This document shows, piece by piece, positions 1-11,420 of a stretch of 64,000 bases of DNA. The position numbers were made by a program, and so were the translations under genes. How positions within the stretch are numbered: the first letter of the stretch is position 1; the number at the start of each line of letters is the position of its first letter. The DNA is from Melastoma dodecandrum. Lineage: Eukaryota; Streptophyta; Magnoliopsida; Myrtales; Melastomataceae. The notes beneath the pieces were generated by a model. That model had not been told where the DNA came from. It ran no database searches and worked only from the letters and a program-made list of their open reading frames with translations. The stretch is from positions 3,122,638 through 3,186,637 of the forward strand of contig JARUPY010000537.1 of the NCBI GenBank assembly GCA_029817715.1, written 5' to 3'.

Positions 1-171
1 CAAGTATCTGCAATTTGGTTAGTGATATAAAAGATCTGCTTCAAATCATGTATCTTGAGAAGATATCGTCTCGTGATAAGAAATCAATTTATGAAATTCA
101 ATTAATTTATGAAACTACCCCACCATTCTCCTCGTGACTCGTTAATTTAGTTAATATACGGAATGATATAC

Positions 172-216
172 CATGTGGTAGGCAACCGTCCCAGAGGTCA
201 GAGAGCCACGTGCTCC
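172..216 (-). pseudogene. short relic of a CNL coiled-coil region
   Basis: About 40 bases, including gaggtcagagagccacgtg, match the stretch of CNL E (around 40120) and F (around 52505) that encodes the end of the coiled-coil region just before the EDLLEEF motif. Nothing else of the gene is recognisable on either side. It is best read as a deletion remnant of another CNL copy left of the window's first CRP relic. The match is short, so confidence is moderate. Confidence 0.5.
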
Positions 217-718
217 TATTGTGTGAACGTACAGAGATGGCAACTCCATGTTTTAGATCAAATGCCTACTACTACCCACTATGACTTTCATTACAAAAGA
301 AATGGAATGTCAGTTCCCAGCTGTATGGCGTCGATCGAATAAACAATAATAATCTCAGGGTTGTCCAAACATGTTTTGTTAAGATTTAGAATATATTTTA
401 GCCCACTCAGTCCGTAAAATAATGATATATCAAACAATAAGTATCTATGCGTGTGCATAAGTTGACCTTATTTAAGTTCAACTCAATTCGAACCCCGACT
501 TCATTTCGATCGTGGGTAGTCAGTTTACGTTGCTTTGACCTCCCGCGGCAACTGGCAAGGCACAGTGACACAGGTTGCATATTCTTGTTTCGGTACTTGA
601 ACGATGCATCTCATGAAGCGTCCGGCCTGGCACAAGCTAATTCCGAGGTGACGGGTCTCGTCACGAGAAGCATCATCGTGACGACCGTGGCGATGATTTC
701 TTCTGTGTCCATGAATCG

Positions 719-820
719 ATGGTACTCTCGTCGACACAGTCGTTGATTTTGATCCTGGTAACGGCGGAGTTGATGGATGTGGCCTTTGCAGGGAAATGCG
801 ATTTCCTTGTAACAATATAA
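719..820 (+). pseudogene. CRP-like signal peptide remnant (type b)
   Basis: A 33-codon frame starts at ATG 719 and reads as a hydrophobic leader ending in DVAFAGKCDF, then stops. The same leader type is seen at 7603 and 32767, and it parallels the leader of the full CRP gene at 24016 (ending IDMAFTGNCERR). The mature cysteine-rich part is missing. The sequence after the cleavage region is AT-rich and is shared with the copy at 32767. It is probably a dead duplicate of a sister peptide gene that loses homology right after the first cysteine. Confidence 0.5.
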
Positions 821-839
821 TTTTCATAATTAGTAAAAA

Positions 840-1925
840 TATATTATTTTCTACTTTTAATGGTTAGATAATATATTTTATTAATTTAAATAATATTCTA
901 TGAAATATTCTACATTTGAATTAATAACATAATTAAAAATTAATTAATCATTAAAATATCTAGATATAGAATCATTGACAAATAATAATACCTTTCCATC
1001 ATAATGATTAGATGATGTACAAAATATTTTTGTTATAGTTTTCCTATTTTAAAAACATATCTTAATTAGAGAAGTTTGGTGTCAGGCTTAGCTACTATTG
1101 TATAGCGGGTTTCTTTGGCCCTAGGGTGGGCTTCTCTGGCTCTAATAATACTATTGTACAGTAGTCAACGTCAATTGTCGTAAAAGCTCAATCTTTTAGG
1201 CGAAAGCGTGATATATTATATATTTTCATTTTTAACAAATATGACACATCATTGAAACCAGGTATGATCACTTTTTCACATGTGATAAACAAAAAGGTCG
1301 TGCAAAATATGATAGATGGTTTCGAACATGTATAAATAATACGCAAAATTTCAGTTTTAGAAGTTCGACTTTGTTGGTAAAGAAGTTAAACTTATATTTC
1401 ATAAATTTTTTCCCACCTATTATTTGGACATAACAACACTTATTTCTTGCTCATTAATAATAACAAAAATCTTGAATCCCAAGCTCTACATTGAGATTCC
1501 AAAACTTTGCTGCCATTAATATCAACAAAATCTATGTTGGGATTAGCTAACTTTTAAATATTATAAAAAAATATTATCTGAAATTGAAGTAAACAAAAAA
1601 TATGAATAGAGCAATTAATATAAAAAAACGATTCGCTAACATTTCTTCCATTAAGAAAACAAATACCGATTTAAATTATTTATATGTTGCTAACATATCG
1701 AAAAACCGGTTATTAATGAAATAATTAATTTAGCTCGTCAAGATTCGACAACAATAAAATATTATTTTGATACTTGCATAAAATAAATAAGAAACCATTT
1801 TTCATGTCGTTTTAAACATTTAAATCTATTACATTATTTTTATATGGAAAATTGTATCTATATAAACTAATCCTGCGCCGACATCTCACAAAGAAAGCCA
1901 CAATAAGAACAAATCGCTTCCGTAG
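840..1925 (+). repeat. duplicated upstream flank of the CRP genes
   Basis: Non-coding, AT-rich. Long parts are repeated upstream of the other CRP genes at about 23430-24000 and 32890-33980. Shared landmarks are the stretch around 'agatgatgtacaaaatat', 'gaagtttggtgtcaggctt' and 'tgtgataaacaaaaaggtcg'. The block defines the left part of the duplicated CRP unit. No ORF is conserved in it. The copy before 24016 lacks roughly the last 400 bases of this flank. Confidence 0.7.
1858..1867 (+). promoter_or_regulatory. TATA box of the CRP copy at 1928
   Basis: ctatataaac lies about 70 bases before the leader and is followed by 'taatcctgcgccgacatctcac', which is shared with the copy at 33982. The equivalent TATA near 33900 (atatataaac) and the one at 32691 (tataaata) sit at matching positions before their CRP copies. 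Assigned by position and conservation only. Confidence 0.55.
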
Positions 1926-1927
1926 AT

Positions 1928-2386
1928 GTGGCTGTTAAAGAAATCGATGCTAGCGTCGACGCTGTTGATGATTGCGATTCTGGTAACGATGCACTCTATC
2001 GATGCGGCCTTCGCGGAGACTGCGAGCGAAGATGTCACTTCAATTGTGTGTGGATCGTAAAGGAAGTGCCTAGGAATCCTGCTACAATAGATGTGTACGT
2101 GCCAGATGCAAGATGCCAACCCTGGATCTCGATTCTTCTTACGTTCCAGTTTCTGATCCGAAGATCCAGTGTCAAGCGGAATGCGTCGATCGCACCGGTA
2201 CGTTTCATTATTCCCAAAAAGAAAATCACGAATGGCCGAATTCGTGTCATTTTGAAGCTTACACTTTGTTTTTGCCGGACGATTTTAAAGTCTTTCTTTG
2301 GCTCTTGTTTCGCAGATGCTGAGAAGACCCATGATTGCGTCAACTCCTACGTTACTAACTGCGATATAATTCACCAGAAGAACTAG
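1928..2386 (+). pseudogene. secreted cysteine-rich peptide (CRP), broken copy
   Basis: A two-exon relative of the CRP gene at 24016. The start ATG has become GTG (1928-1930). The hydrophobic leader is readable in one frame, but a one-base deletion at the leader/mature boundary and a two-base insertion in the TGTGTG stretch after the first cysteine module put the mature part out of frame. An 18-bp deletion before the donor removes part of module 3. The intron is 2198-2315 (GTACGT..CGCAG) and exon 2 is 2316-2386, encoding DAEKTHDCVNSYVTNC, where the middle cysteine of module 4 is now tyrosine. Upstream flank and TATA box are retained. It converges on CNL fragment A, 375 bases downstream. Confidence 0.75.
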
Positions 2387-2761
2387 CGAATTGTCGTGCA
2401 ATATCTATGTTTCAAAATAAAACTTCGCCCCGAGACTGAGTAATATCATCAATGTTTCATTATAATACCACTTTGTTGAGGCCCCCGTTAATGCATCAAC
2501 GTTTCTATCGAAATTTATTTTCAAATCTTTCTATTTTTAAGAATGAGAGAGTTACATATTAAGCCAAGCACCAAACATTTGTATCAATGTCATTCGACAA
2601 GGTATTAATAAAATAGGAGAAAATTAAGTCATGATCTTCCAAAATTAAGTTACTAAGATATTGATAACAAGTAATAACGAGCTTGATTTGGATGAAATAT
2701 TTCTCATAATTTCTTAAACATGATGAAACGACAATAAAACATTCCTTTGCTCCATCATCCG

Positions 2762-4105
2762 TCATATGTTCCTGTTATCAATTTCAATTCGTGGGATGAG
2801 TCTGAGGTGGGAATGCCAATATTCCCCTTCCCCCTTCCTACATTTTTCCGTCAACAGCGGACACTCAGAAATGCTGAAATGTTCTAGGGAGTCAGAGAGT
2901 CCGTCCTCCGGCAACCACCTCATCCTCCTACAAGAATAAATATACAAAGATTGAAGGGAGGTGAGGTGGTGTCTGAGTCCCTCACCCACCCTCTCCAACT
3001 TCTCCATTCCTCCAATAGTCAATCTATATAGGGATGAAGGGAGGATGCCACTCCAGTCTGCATCTGGAGGAGGAAACACTTCCATCTCATCCATCCATTT
3101 CATCCTTCCCTTAATGGTCAACTCTCGTAAGGCGGTGAGATCCCTCAGCCCCCACTCCCCAATTGATTGATTCAGCTTTCTGCATTCCCAAATCACAAGC
3201 GATTCCAGATACGGAGGCAATCCTCCTCTAGGTAGGCTTGTGATGCCTTCACAGTATTGAATAGATAGTTCCTTGAGGGAGGTGAGGCGATGCATGTCTT
3301 GGGGCAAATAATTCACATTTACACATATGTTAAGTCGAAAACTGGACAGGTTGCAGGGGAGAGCAGGGAAGCTCCTGATGCCTTCACAGTCCCCAATAGA
3401 TAGTTCTTTGAGGGATGAGAGGCGATGCATGTCTTGCGGCAAATTATTCACATTTGGACAGTTGTTAAGCCAAAAACTCGACAGGTTACAGGGCAGATCA
3501 GGGAAGCTCGTGATGCCTTGGCAGTTCGTAATAAATAGTTTCTTGAGGGAGGTGAGGCGATGCATGTCTCGAGGCAATGACTTCACTTTTGGATAGTTGT
3601 CAAGCTCATAAGAAAAGCTCCTCGAGTGAATCCGGAAGTTTAAACAGAGACTGCGGCAGGCTCTGACAATTGTGAAGACTAAGTTTTCTCAAAGAAACAG
3701 GCAGTCCCTCGCTTGGGAAGGAAGATAGCTTCTCACAATTGAGAATACTCATCTCTTTCAGAGATGTAAGACCCGATAAATCGTCCGGCAGTTTCACTAT
3801 ATCTCCACAACCTCTTATTTGAAGTATCTTTAGCTAAGGAGGCACTTGTTCCTCGCCATTCCCGTCCACGAATGACTTAAATTGAGGACATCTCTTAATC
3901 GTCATCTCTTCCAACGAAACCCAAGAGGTCTGGAATCTCCGATCAAAGTGAACCAGCTGGGGAATGTCATTAATTTCCATCTTGGTCATTGATGTAAGGC
4001 CAACCAGACAATTCAACAATCCCCCATCGCAATCATTAATATAAATCTTGACCAGAGATGGAAGGCTAACACTGCACCCTCCTTTCAGTTTGGTACAATT
4101 CACCC
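2762..4105 (-). pseudogene. CNL fragment A: C-terminal LRR domain
   Basis: Three open stretches (4103-3834, 3797-3606, 3586-2762) read as consecutive leucine-rich repeats of the RPP13-like-1 type, for example SLEEMTIKRCPQFKSF, LSGLTSLKEMSILNCEKLSS and the natural C-terminus ending around PRIEIDNRNI. Coiled coil, NB-ARC and the first repeats are absent; homology stops at about 4105. Compared with CNL E, roughly 80 residues are deleted at about 3600, joining SLEEL directly to DNYPKVKSLP with a frame change. The end region carries 45-residue paired-LRR modules. Orientation and downstream flank match CNL D. Confidence 0.85.
3255..3590 (-). repeat. 135-bp tandem LRR modules in CNL A
   Basis: The unit runs from LPQDMHRL to the next LPQDMHRL, 45 residues (135 bases), and holds two LRRs: one around SLKELSIGDCEGI and one around LPCNLSSFRLN. 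A has two full units plus the closing half. The same unit occurs three times in E (35340-35650 and across the solo LTR) and about twice in D (27860-28040). The unit encodes repeat structure, so copy number changes keep the frame. Confidence 0.75.
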
Positions 4106-4109
4106 CCTC

Positions 4110-5380
4110 TTAGTACCATTGTTACACCAACACCTACCAATGAAGAAATCAGTTCGCACATGTTTAGAACTTGTTGTAATCACTTGTTATTATAAGAAAT
4201 ATATATTACGATCGGTAATATATGTTGTCATGAGGAATACAATAATTTCACAATTATTCGAGGTTGTTCGGATATGCTTGGCCGGCAACTCCACATGTTC
4301 GTTTACAAATGTCTATTATTTGGTTTTTGAATAACGTTCAAATTCATATTGTTTTATCGTCCCATTACTCTGTTTCTCTATGGTGAATTTCATGAAAGCA
4401 TTTCCACATTTTAATTTTATTAGCTTCTTTTAGTTTCATTTATAAGAGAACTCCCCGACTCCACTACCCCAAAAGACTACTGCAAATGGTTTTTCATTTT
4501 TTTTAAATAATTATAGACACTAAAATTTTATCAATGTCCAAAAATATTATCATTCGCTCCAGATCGATATGATTTAAAATATTTTGCACTAATGTCTCCG
4601 TATAGAATTACTAAAGTTGGGACCTCATATGAAACTTCGAAATTTCGAAATGTCCTCGAAGTTTTGAAAAAAAGTATGAACTTTTATGAACGGGTACGAA
4701 CGGAAGTACGAATAGGTTCGTAAAACTTTTGTACTTTTTTTACGAAACTTCGAGAATATTTCGTAAAAAAGTACGAAACTTAACGGTGGAAGCTTCCACC
4801 CGTGAAAGAATAGCCTCAGTCTAGAGGATCCGTAAGATTCATCTCTGACCTCACATAGTTTATAGCCATAGCTCCATTTAACAGCTGCTTCACAAAATTA
4901 TGACGTACGTGCCTTTGGTTTCCATTATAACACCCGAAATATCACCGCGTAATTTCAATAAACACATTTGTCAGAAACCATTTGCCTTTATAACCTTCAA
5001 AAGGATATTACTTTATCAAATTTTCTATGCCATTATTAGGAGCATGTTTTAGTCTGTATATAAAGATTTAAACGTTATTTTCACTTGCTGAAGCAATAAA
5101 ACCTTTTAAACTATTCATATAAATTTCTTTCTCTAAATCTCCATTTAAAAAATTGTTTTTTCTACATCCGTTTGATTTATATTCTAACAGAAGAAATTCT
5201 AGCTACCAGTGAATAAGTAGCTTTATATTATAAAAAATCTCACTCTATTCTAATGTCTTTAGTTCGATTAAAGACGATAAAGAACGTGATAACATGATGC
5301 AGCTACACGTTAATGAGTCGTGAGCACGATCAGTTTTGCTTAACCTCGTTTCGATGCAACATCTGCAACCAAGGCTTTCA
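4110..5380. other. non-coding stretch, no gene seen
   Basis: No ORF with recognisable content. It holds a short-word inverted-repeat island at 4640-4800 (listed separately), including the perfect 16-base palindrome ggtggaagcttccacc near 4786. The last part leads into a stranded CRP second exon at 5390. Confidence 0.5.
4640..4802. repeat. TTCGTA/TACGAA inverted-word island
   Basis: The words ttcgtaaaa, gtacgaa, tacgaaac and their reverse complements alternate many times in about 150 bases. They are followed by a perfect palindrome, ggtggaagcttccacc. The style resembles the islands at 41.9 and 62.1 kb, which use TTAGTA words instead. Could be the end of an unrecognised transposon or a low-complexity foldback. 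Confidence 0.5.
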
Positions 5381-5389
5381 AATATGCAG

Positions 5390-5460
5390 ATGCTGAGAAG
5401 ACCCGGGGCTGCGTTAACTCCTGCGTGACTAATTACGATATAATTCGCCGGAAGAACTAG
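5390..5460 (+). pseudogene. CRP exon 2, orphan
   Basis: 71 bases directly after an AG acceptor (aatatgcag) encode ADAEKTRGCVNSCVTNYDII and the family end RRKN plus stop. The last cysteine of module 4 is tyrosine. No exon 1 is found upstream; the preceding sequence is unrelated. The 3' flank (gttgggactttgtgtagc..) matches that of the copy at 28258. The flank is then cut at 5621 by the Mutator-like element and resumes at 7076. Confidence 0.7.
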
Positions 5461-5629
5461 CGAATTGTTGGGACTTTGTGTAGCATCGGTGTTTCGAAAT
5501 AAGACGTCGCCCGTGACAGGGTAATATCAATGTTGGTTATATAATACCACCTCGTTGAGGCCCCCCTTTTTCCATTAACGTCTCTATCGAGATGTCCAGG
5601 GAGAGAAAACTTAATTGAAATTTAATTTA

Positions 5630-7066
5630 AGCAAAATATACGTTTGTAGCCTTAAGTATGGTTGAACTTTCTTCTTTATCAACATTTTACTTTATTATAT
5701 GATCATGTCCGCAACTATGTGTTGTACCTTTTCCCTAACCATTCGTAACGGCGTTACGTCTTATCATGACGTGGCAGTAACGGAGTCCTATGTATATCCT
5801 GATGTGGCAATCCCACCTGGACAAAAAACCACAACGTCGGATAAAATATATTTATGGCCTCAACTTTGGGCCAACTTTCTGTTTTGTCATTAACGTAGTT
5901 TGTTATATAATTTTGTCACCAACTTTTATTTTTATTTTGATTTTGGTCAATCTGTTCGCTCCGGGGGTGTCTTTGTATAATGCCTAAGAACAACTATCTA
6001 TACTAAGCGAGATCTACGTATGTACAGTAATGATATATTGCACATATATTACGTATCCTTTGTTGCCAGTTTTCATGTAATTTCCATTTGAGCAAACTTG
6101 TCAACAATTCCCTTCCAAATCCTGAGACCATCCGGAATCTTCCTTAATAGCTTGACCGAATTGCCCATTTGCCATCGCCGTAGGGTTTCCTCGTTCGTAC
6201 AGTTGACTGTCGCTTGTCGCTTTACTGACCCTTGTCGCCCGTCGCCCGGTAACCCTGTGCTTGATGACTGCTTCTCCCAACAAGCTTTCCCCTTGTATGT
6301 TTCCGTAGTCACATCCTTACCGGGTTCGCGTACCTTGGGCCTATATTCTGAACCGTTGATCCACAGATGAGGCCGAGATCTCTAACCCAGAATTTCTGTT
6401 GCTAAACACAATCTTGAATTTCTTCTAGTAAAAGCCAAACAAGGCCTTAATATAGTCTGGCTGTTTTCCTATAATAGTGGAGTTTCAACCTTTGAATCAT
6501 TCGCCTCATAATCCACTTTACCCGTTGTTGCAGCCACTAAAAGAACATCATCCGACCTTCATCGATTTTGCCATCAGTATAAGCAAAGTATCGTTCAACT
6601 TCGGCTTCCAATTCACTTGATTTGTCCATCAAAATTTTAAAATTAAAAAACATATGAGAGGCTTCAATATTATTTCCCATTTTTTGTAATTTTTTTTTTT
6701 ATTTTTTAATATATAAATGAAAATTGTCTATTAAGGTCAGTTTAGCTTACGCACGATCAAATTTATGATTGGACAAAATCAAAATAAAAAAAAAAGTTGG
6801 TGACAAAATTATATAACAAACTAAGTCAATGAAAAAACAAAAAGTTGACTTAAAATTAAGGCCATAAATTAATATTTTGTTTGTCCAGTAGGATTGCCAC
6901 ATCAAATGCACACAGGACTATGTTACTATCACTTCATGATAAGGCGTAACGCCATTACGAATTGGATAGAAAAAATGTACAACACATAGTTGCGGACATG
7001 TTCAAGTAAAATGTTGACAGAAAAGAAAGTTCGACCATACTTAGGGCTACAAATGTATATTTTTCT
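5630..7066. mobile_element. Mutator-like element with long terminal inverted repeats
   Basis: The ends are inverted copies of each other over about 300 bases: 5630-5951 and 6769-7066. Outer tips read agcaaaatatacgtttgtag on the left and, as reverse complement, agaaaaatatacatttgtag on the right. A 9-bp direct repeat TTTAATTTA flanks it exactly (5621-5629 and 7067-7075), the hallmark size of Mutator-class insertions. The empty site is visible in the paralogous CRP flank at 25240-25248. The inner ~820 bases have no transposase I can recognise. They contain an ORF on each strand (6098-6370 plus; 6312-6073 minus) of unknown origin, so the element is non-autonomous and could carry captured host sequence. 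Confidence 0.88.
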
Positions 7067-7602
7067 TTTAATTTACTAAACATTTGTGGAATAAGAAATA
7101 GTTAAGCAATACGAATCGAAGAGTGAGATAATATTTATCGAAGACCAATTAATTATAATATTTTCTAACAATTCTTATTTGTTAGAAAAGGGAAAATGTA
7201 GAGAGACTCACTAACAATTCTTCAATTAAAATATTTGAGAAAGTTCTATGGCAATTGAACCAAAAAAAAGCTCAGCATGACGAATGATAGGTGATTTATG
7301 ATTCACTAGTAATTTAATGCATTATTACATGAAAACATTATTATTATTACTCGAAACCTTTAAATATATTATAATAATATGGGATAGTTTCATATCATTC
7401 AGTAGTAGTTGGATAATTTACCAAAAAAAAAAAGAGCATAGCTTTCGACAAGTGTTATTAATTTTTTGACAAAAAGTGAATTAGGTATACATATACGTGC
7501 TTATTTTTAGATTGAAAATTGCGTAGATATAATCTGAATCACTCCGATACCACCATCCTCTGACAAAGGAAGACACAATATAAACAGGCTGCTTCGGTGG
7601 AT

Positions 7603-7761
7603 ATGGCCGTTACGAAATCGATGCTCCTGTAGACATAGTCGATGATTTTGATCCTAGTAATGACGGAGTCGATGGATGTGGCTTTTGTAGGAAAATGCGA
7701 GAGGAGATGGCAACGAATCACATATACGATATTTAATGAAAAGGGATTGGATGTTGGATAG
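7603..7761 (+). pseudogene. CRP-like leader (type b), broken
   Basis: ATG at 7603 opens the family leader (MAVTKSMLL), but two stops follow (TAG after codon 9 and again two codons later). The frame then continues as SMILILVMTESMDVAFVGKCERR and 15 further residues before a stop. The first cysteine and the ERR motif of the CRP mature peptide are present, but the next cysteines are not. The upstream sequence (ccgataccaccatcctctgac) matches that before 32767, so this belongs to the type-b subgroup. Confidence 0.6.
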
Positions 7762-10090
7762 ATCAATGGGAATTTCCTTAAGCGATACTATGCTTGACAA
7801 ATAATGCTCCATGTCGCATGAGTTTAAACTGCAAGACATGAAAAAGAAAGAAAGCAAAACAAAAGAAAAAAGAAAAAATGCAAAATAATCTTCACGTGAT
7901 ACTCTTAGTCTTAGCATCATGTCGATGTCTCCTAGTTGATTTGTTACATCAAGAGGGGGTTAATTAGTATTAAAGCACAATTAATGATTTTTAACTCCTT
8001 TTCACTAACCCCGTAGATGAAATTAGTTTCTGTAAAACAAAACCTTTTGTGTAGGCCTCTATAACTATAAAACATATGGGTTGTATCGCGATTTAATTTG
8101 ATGAACACAAGGATTTTATAGTTGTTCGGCAAGCTTGCTATGTCCACTTTTCACTCGAGATTTGGATGGATCTCACTGGTCTTAAACGAAATAGCGATAT
8201 AGAAGTTGACACGAGTTCAATCTTGTACAAAACAGACCAGAATGTTCTGCACTTACAAGTGACTTCTTTGCACATGTGAACGTGACTAATAAGGTAACCT
8301 AGTGTTTGGACGTTTCTCTCGGGCATTGTCCTCGCCTACACACAGCACCCTACAGCACCCCCACTGCTACTTTTGCCTACATAGCAACCATGGTAACGGA
8401 GTCTTTGCATGCACAGAACGTACCATAGAAGCTGGTCAGTCCCTCACTTTTTGTGTTCCTGGAGTATCCGTCCTTCTCTTCGGCCCACTGCATGTTGGTA
8501 CGCCTGCCTCCGACCGCACCTCTCCTTTAACGTATAGAAGACGTAGCATCTTAGATTATAAGGTAGCATGATGTTTCCATCTTATATTCTGATCTTCTTC
8601 TCCCAAAAGATCGGGCTTCTATATAGCTCATCATCAAAATATACCAACATGATTCCTTTGTCTTGCAACACGTGACCTAGGTGGACAGCTTTGTGAACAA
8701 AACAGATGATTCGTTCTTACGCTTGATGGGTCAAAGATAGCCTACATGTCCTTCACTTGGTGCGTCTAAAACTGCCTCACTACATGTTCTTCGCTTGGTG
8801 AGTCTAAACCAAAGATTTTATACGTAAGGGTTACCATATCAAGATCAAGAAATTAGCTTCATGGTCTGGACACAAAATTCCTTGTCTAAACGCTATGTTA
8901 TTGGAGAAGTCAGTCCAAACGGGATATGGTTTCAAGCATGCGTCGATACGATGTTTTCTAGGGGAATGACATTGCCAACTATAAGATCGACAAGATTGAA
9001 ATTTTAAGGTGTGTAATTGGACTTCGGCAACCTTGTTCATTGGGTATGTATTGACCCCTCAACCCACTCTCCCTAGTTTCCTCTCCATTGATGCTACACC
9101 AACAACCTTGTTTTGCTCTTTTTTTGGGGCAAAAACACAACATATACTTCTGTTTGGTCAGGTGAGAAGAACCAAAATCAGTGAGAGGATGAGGAAACTG
9201 CAGGATCTCGTACCAAACATGGACAAGGCAAGAAGGAACACGGCCTTAATCACAGGTCAAGATATATACTTAGTAGTAACCTTGAAGATCTCTTGTATAT
9301 ATGAGCCACGTAGCTAGTGTTTGGATAAGAAATCACTTTCACATTCACCTCAAGAAAATTATCTAAACAAAAAACACTTGGAAATGATATTATTTTAATT
9401 GTTTGGCTTGATAATAACCATCTCATTGCAAGTATGATAAAGAAAAATGACTTTGTCCATAGAATGGTTGTCAAAAGGTTTTTTCATCAACTCAGCTGCC
9501 GAAAACTTCGAGTTAAATAAATCAATCAAGGGGCACATTTTAGACACTATCATGTAATTAACGCTTGGCACATTTTGACTATGATATTCCAAACATATGG
9601 TGACATTTCGCAGACGTTATTTGAGGTGTTAAAAGGAGATCACGTTTAGGAAGTATGATTTCCATGCTTTTGAAAAACAATTTCCCCTTGAATCGCATCG
9701 TCGAAACACACACTTTGCTTCCTCAAAAGAGTACTTTTCCATAAATCGCGTTTTAAAAGAACCATCTTCTTCCATCAAAAGATTTGTTTGCCATAAATCG
9801 TCCCCGAATGCATTTACCAACTGCAACTTCATGTCCATGAAACATATCGCGTTTCGGAAACGTAAAATATTTCTTGAGCTTAAATTGCTTCTTCCAAACG
9901 TGTTTTCGAAACTTATGATGGCATTTTTTAACTTTACTTCGTAGTAAGGAAGTCATCATGACCTTGTGAGTAACATCAAGCGGATTTCAGACTATGCTCA
10001 TGGCAAATGCACGTAAATATTGATTTATATATCATGTCCTATTAGCAATAATTAATTGGTGTGTTTGCTTAAAATCATAGGAGGCTACTC
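7762..10090. other. intergenic, no gene supported
   Basis: Several short ORFs exist on both strands, but none shows a domain, a paired splice structure or a paralogue elsewhere in the window. Composition is ordinary AT-rich plant intergenic sequence. Confidence 0.4.
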
Positions 10091-10093
10091 ATG

Positions 10094-10586
10094 GGTTGTT
10101 TGGTTTGCGGAATTGGGGAGGGAATTGAATGAAATGATAGGATGAATGGACAGAGAGTTTTGTACGGAAATATGGTTTGTTTTAAAAAAAATTGCGAAAT
10201 TTGGTCTGAGTTTCGTAAAATACGGTTTTACCGTCGAAGGGGCACGTTTTCAAAACGCGTCTTTGGATTTACAAAGAGGATGCGTTTGTCCTCCGTGTAA
10301 CAAAGGAAGGGACCCGCCCCTTGTGTAACTGAATAAAAACCCGCCCTTCATGCCGTGGCCGCATCCAGCATAGGGGCGGGTTCTGGAAACCCGCCCCTTC
10401 CTTTGTTACGCAAAATGCATCCTCTTTGAAAATCCAAAGATGCATTTTCAAAACGCGCCCCTTCGACGGTAAAACCGTATTTTACGAAATTGGGACCGTA
10501 TTTCACAAATTTTTTTTTTAAAACAAACCGTATTTCTGTGCAAAACTCAATGGACTGATGCATGGAATGACCCATTCCCTTTCATA
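10094..10586. mobile_element. foldback element / MITE with ~175-bp arms
   Basis: Left arm 10147-10320 and right arm about 10383-10556 are inverted copies. Shared landmarks include 'cggttttaccgtcgaagggg', 'cgttttcaaaacgcg' and 'gtaacaaaggaaggg'. A nested hairpin, ggggcgggtt..aacccgcccc, sits at 10373-10397 in the centre. The left outer sequence (gggttgtttggtttgcggaat) resembles the ends of Tourist/hAT-type MITEs; the right outer end lacks a matching copy. No coding capacity. It is inserted in a CRP 3' flank, which resumes at about 10587 (aacgtcgccc). Confidence 0.75.
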
Positions 10587-11420
10587 ACGTCGCCCAAGAC
10601 TGAGTAATAATCATCAATGTTTCGTTATAATACCACCTCATTGAGCCCCCCTTACTGCATAACGTTTCTATTGATGTGCAAGCGGAGAAAACTTAATCTA
10701 TTTAAATAATTTACCAAAAACAATTGATGACTAAAATATAATTAAGTAACATGAATTAAAGATTGGTATAATATTTCTCGAAGGTCAATTAATTAGAATA
10801 TTTTAATGCTAGAATATGATTGCACTAAGAAGTAGTTGAATTAATGACTTAAGAATTATGATAATGTTTCATTTTAGATCTGCGTACATAAGTATCCTTC
10901 TGTCATATTATAAAACCTGGATCTGCGGAACAAATTTTCAAATCAGAACCGTGTTTCTTTGTTTTACACCAGATTTATTGTGGTTTGGTAAAGAATGCAT
11001 ACGTTTACTCTCTAGCACTGTACCCCAATCAGGGTGTAATCGCTACATATTAGAACAGAGGAATACAAGAGTACAAATGCACGCTTATGTCTGAAATGTG
11101 ACTAAGCACAAACACGTGGTCGTACTGTGATTAACAACGACCTGCACAGTAGCACTTTCACTAACTCCAGGTTAGCAACCCGCTGCGTCCGTGGCTTTTA
11201 CTCCGGTGGCTGCATAAAACCTGCACAAAGACACGTGACTGACTCCCGTGGCTTTCTTTCCGACAACTACCACTCCACCTGCATAAGGCTTCTGGCCCAC
11301 GACTTCCCTTGCACACCACATGTGAGACTACCAGCCAGAAACAAACATAACAGCTCTAGAACAACCCGCCTACAGCTACAAAGGGATGCTCTTTCAAGAT
11401 GGAATTGGCTCAGTGATTGA
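10587..11420 (+). repeat. duplicated CRP downstream flank, copy 1
   Basis: The segment starts with the CRP 3' flank (gactgagtaataatcatcaatg) and is repeated at about 25085-25800. The two share aligned landmarks such as 'cctgcacagtagcac', 'acctgcacaaagaca' and 'acctgcataaggct'. ORFs at 10858-11094 and 11127-11420 lie in it but are not conserved in the second copy, so I do not call genes. Confidence 0.7.

Noticed and set aside
11127..11420. 97-codon ORF at 11127 as a conserved gene
   Set aside because: The paralogous stretch at 25650-25800 does not keep the frame.
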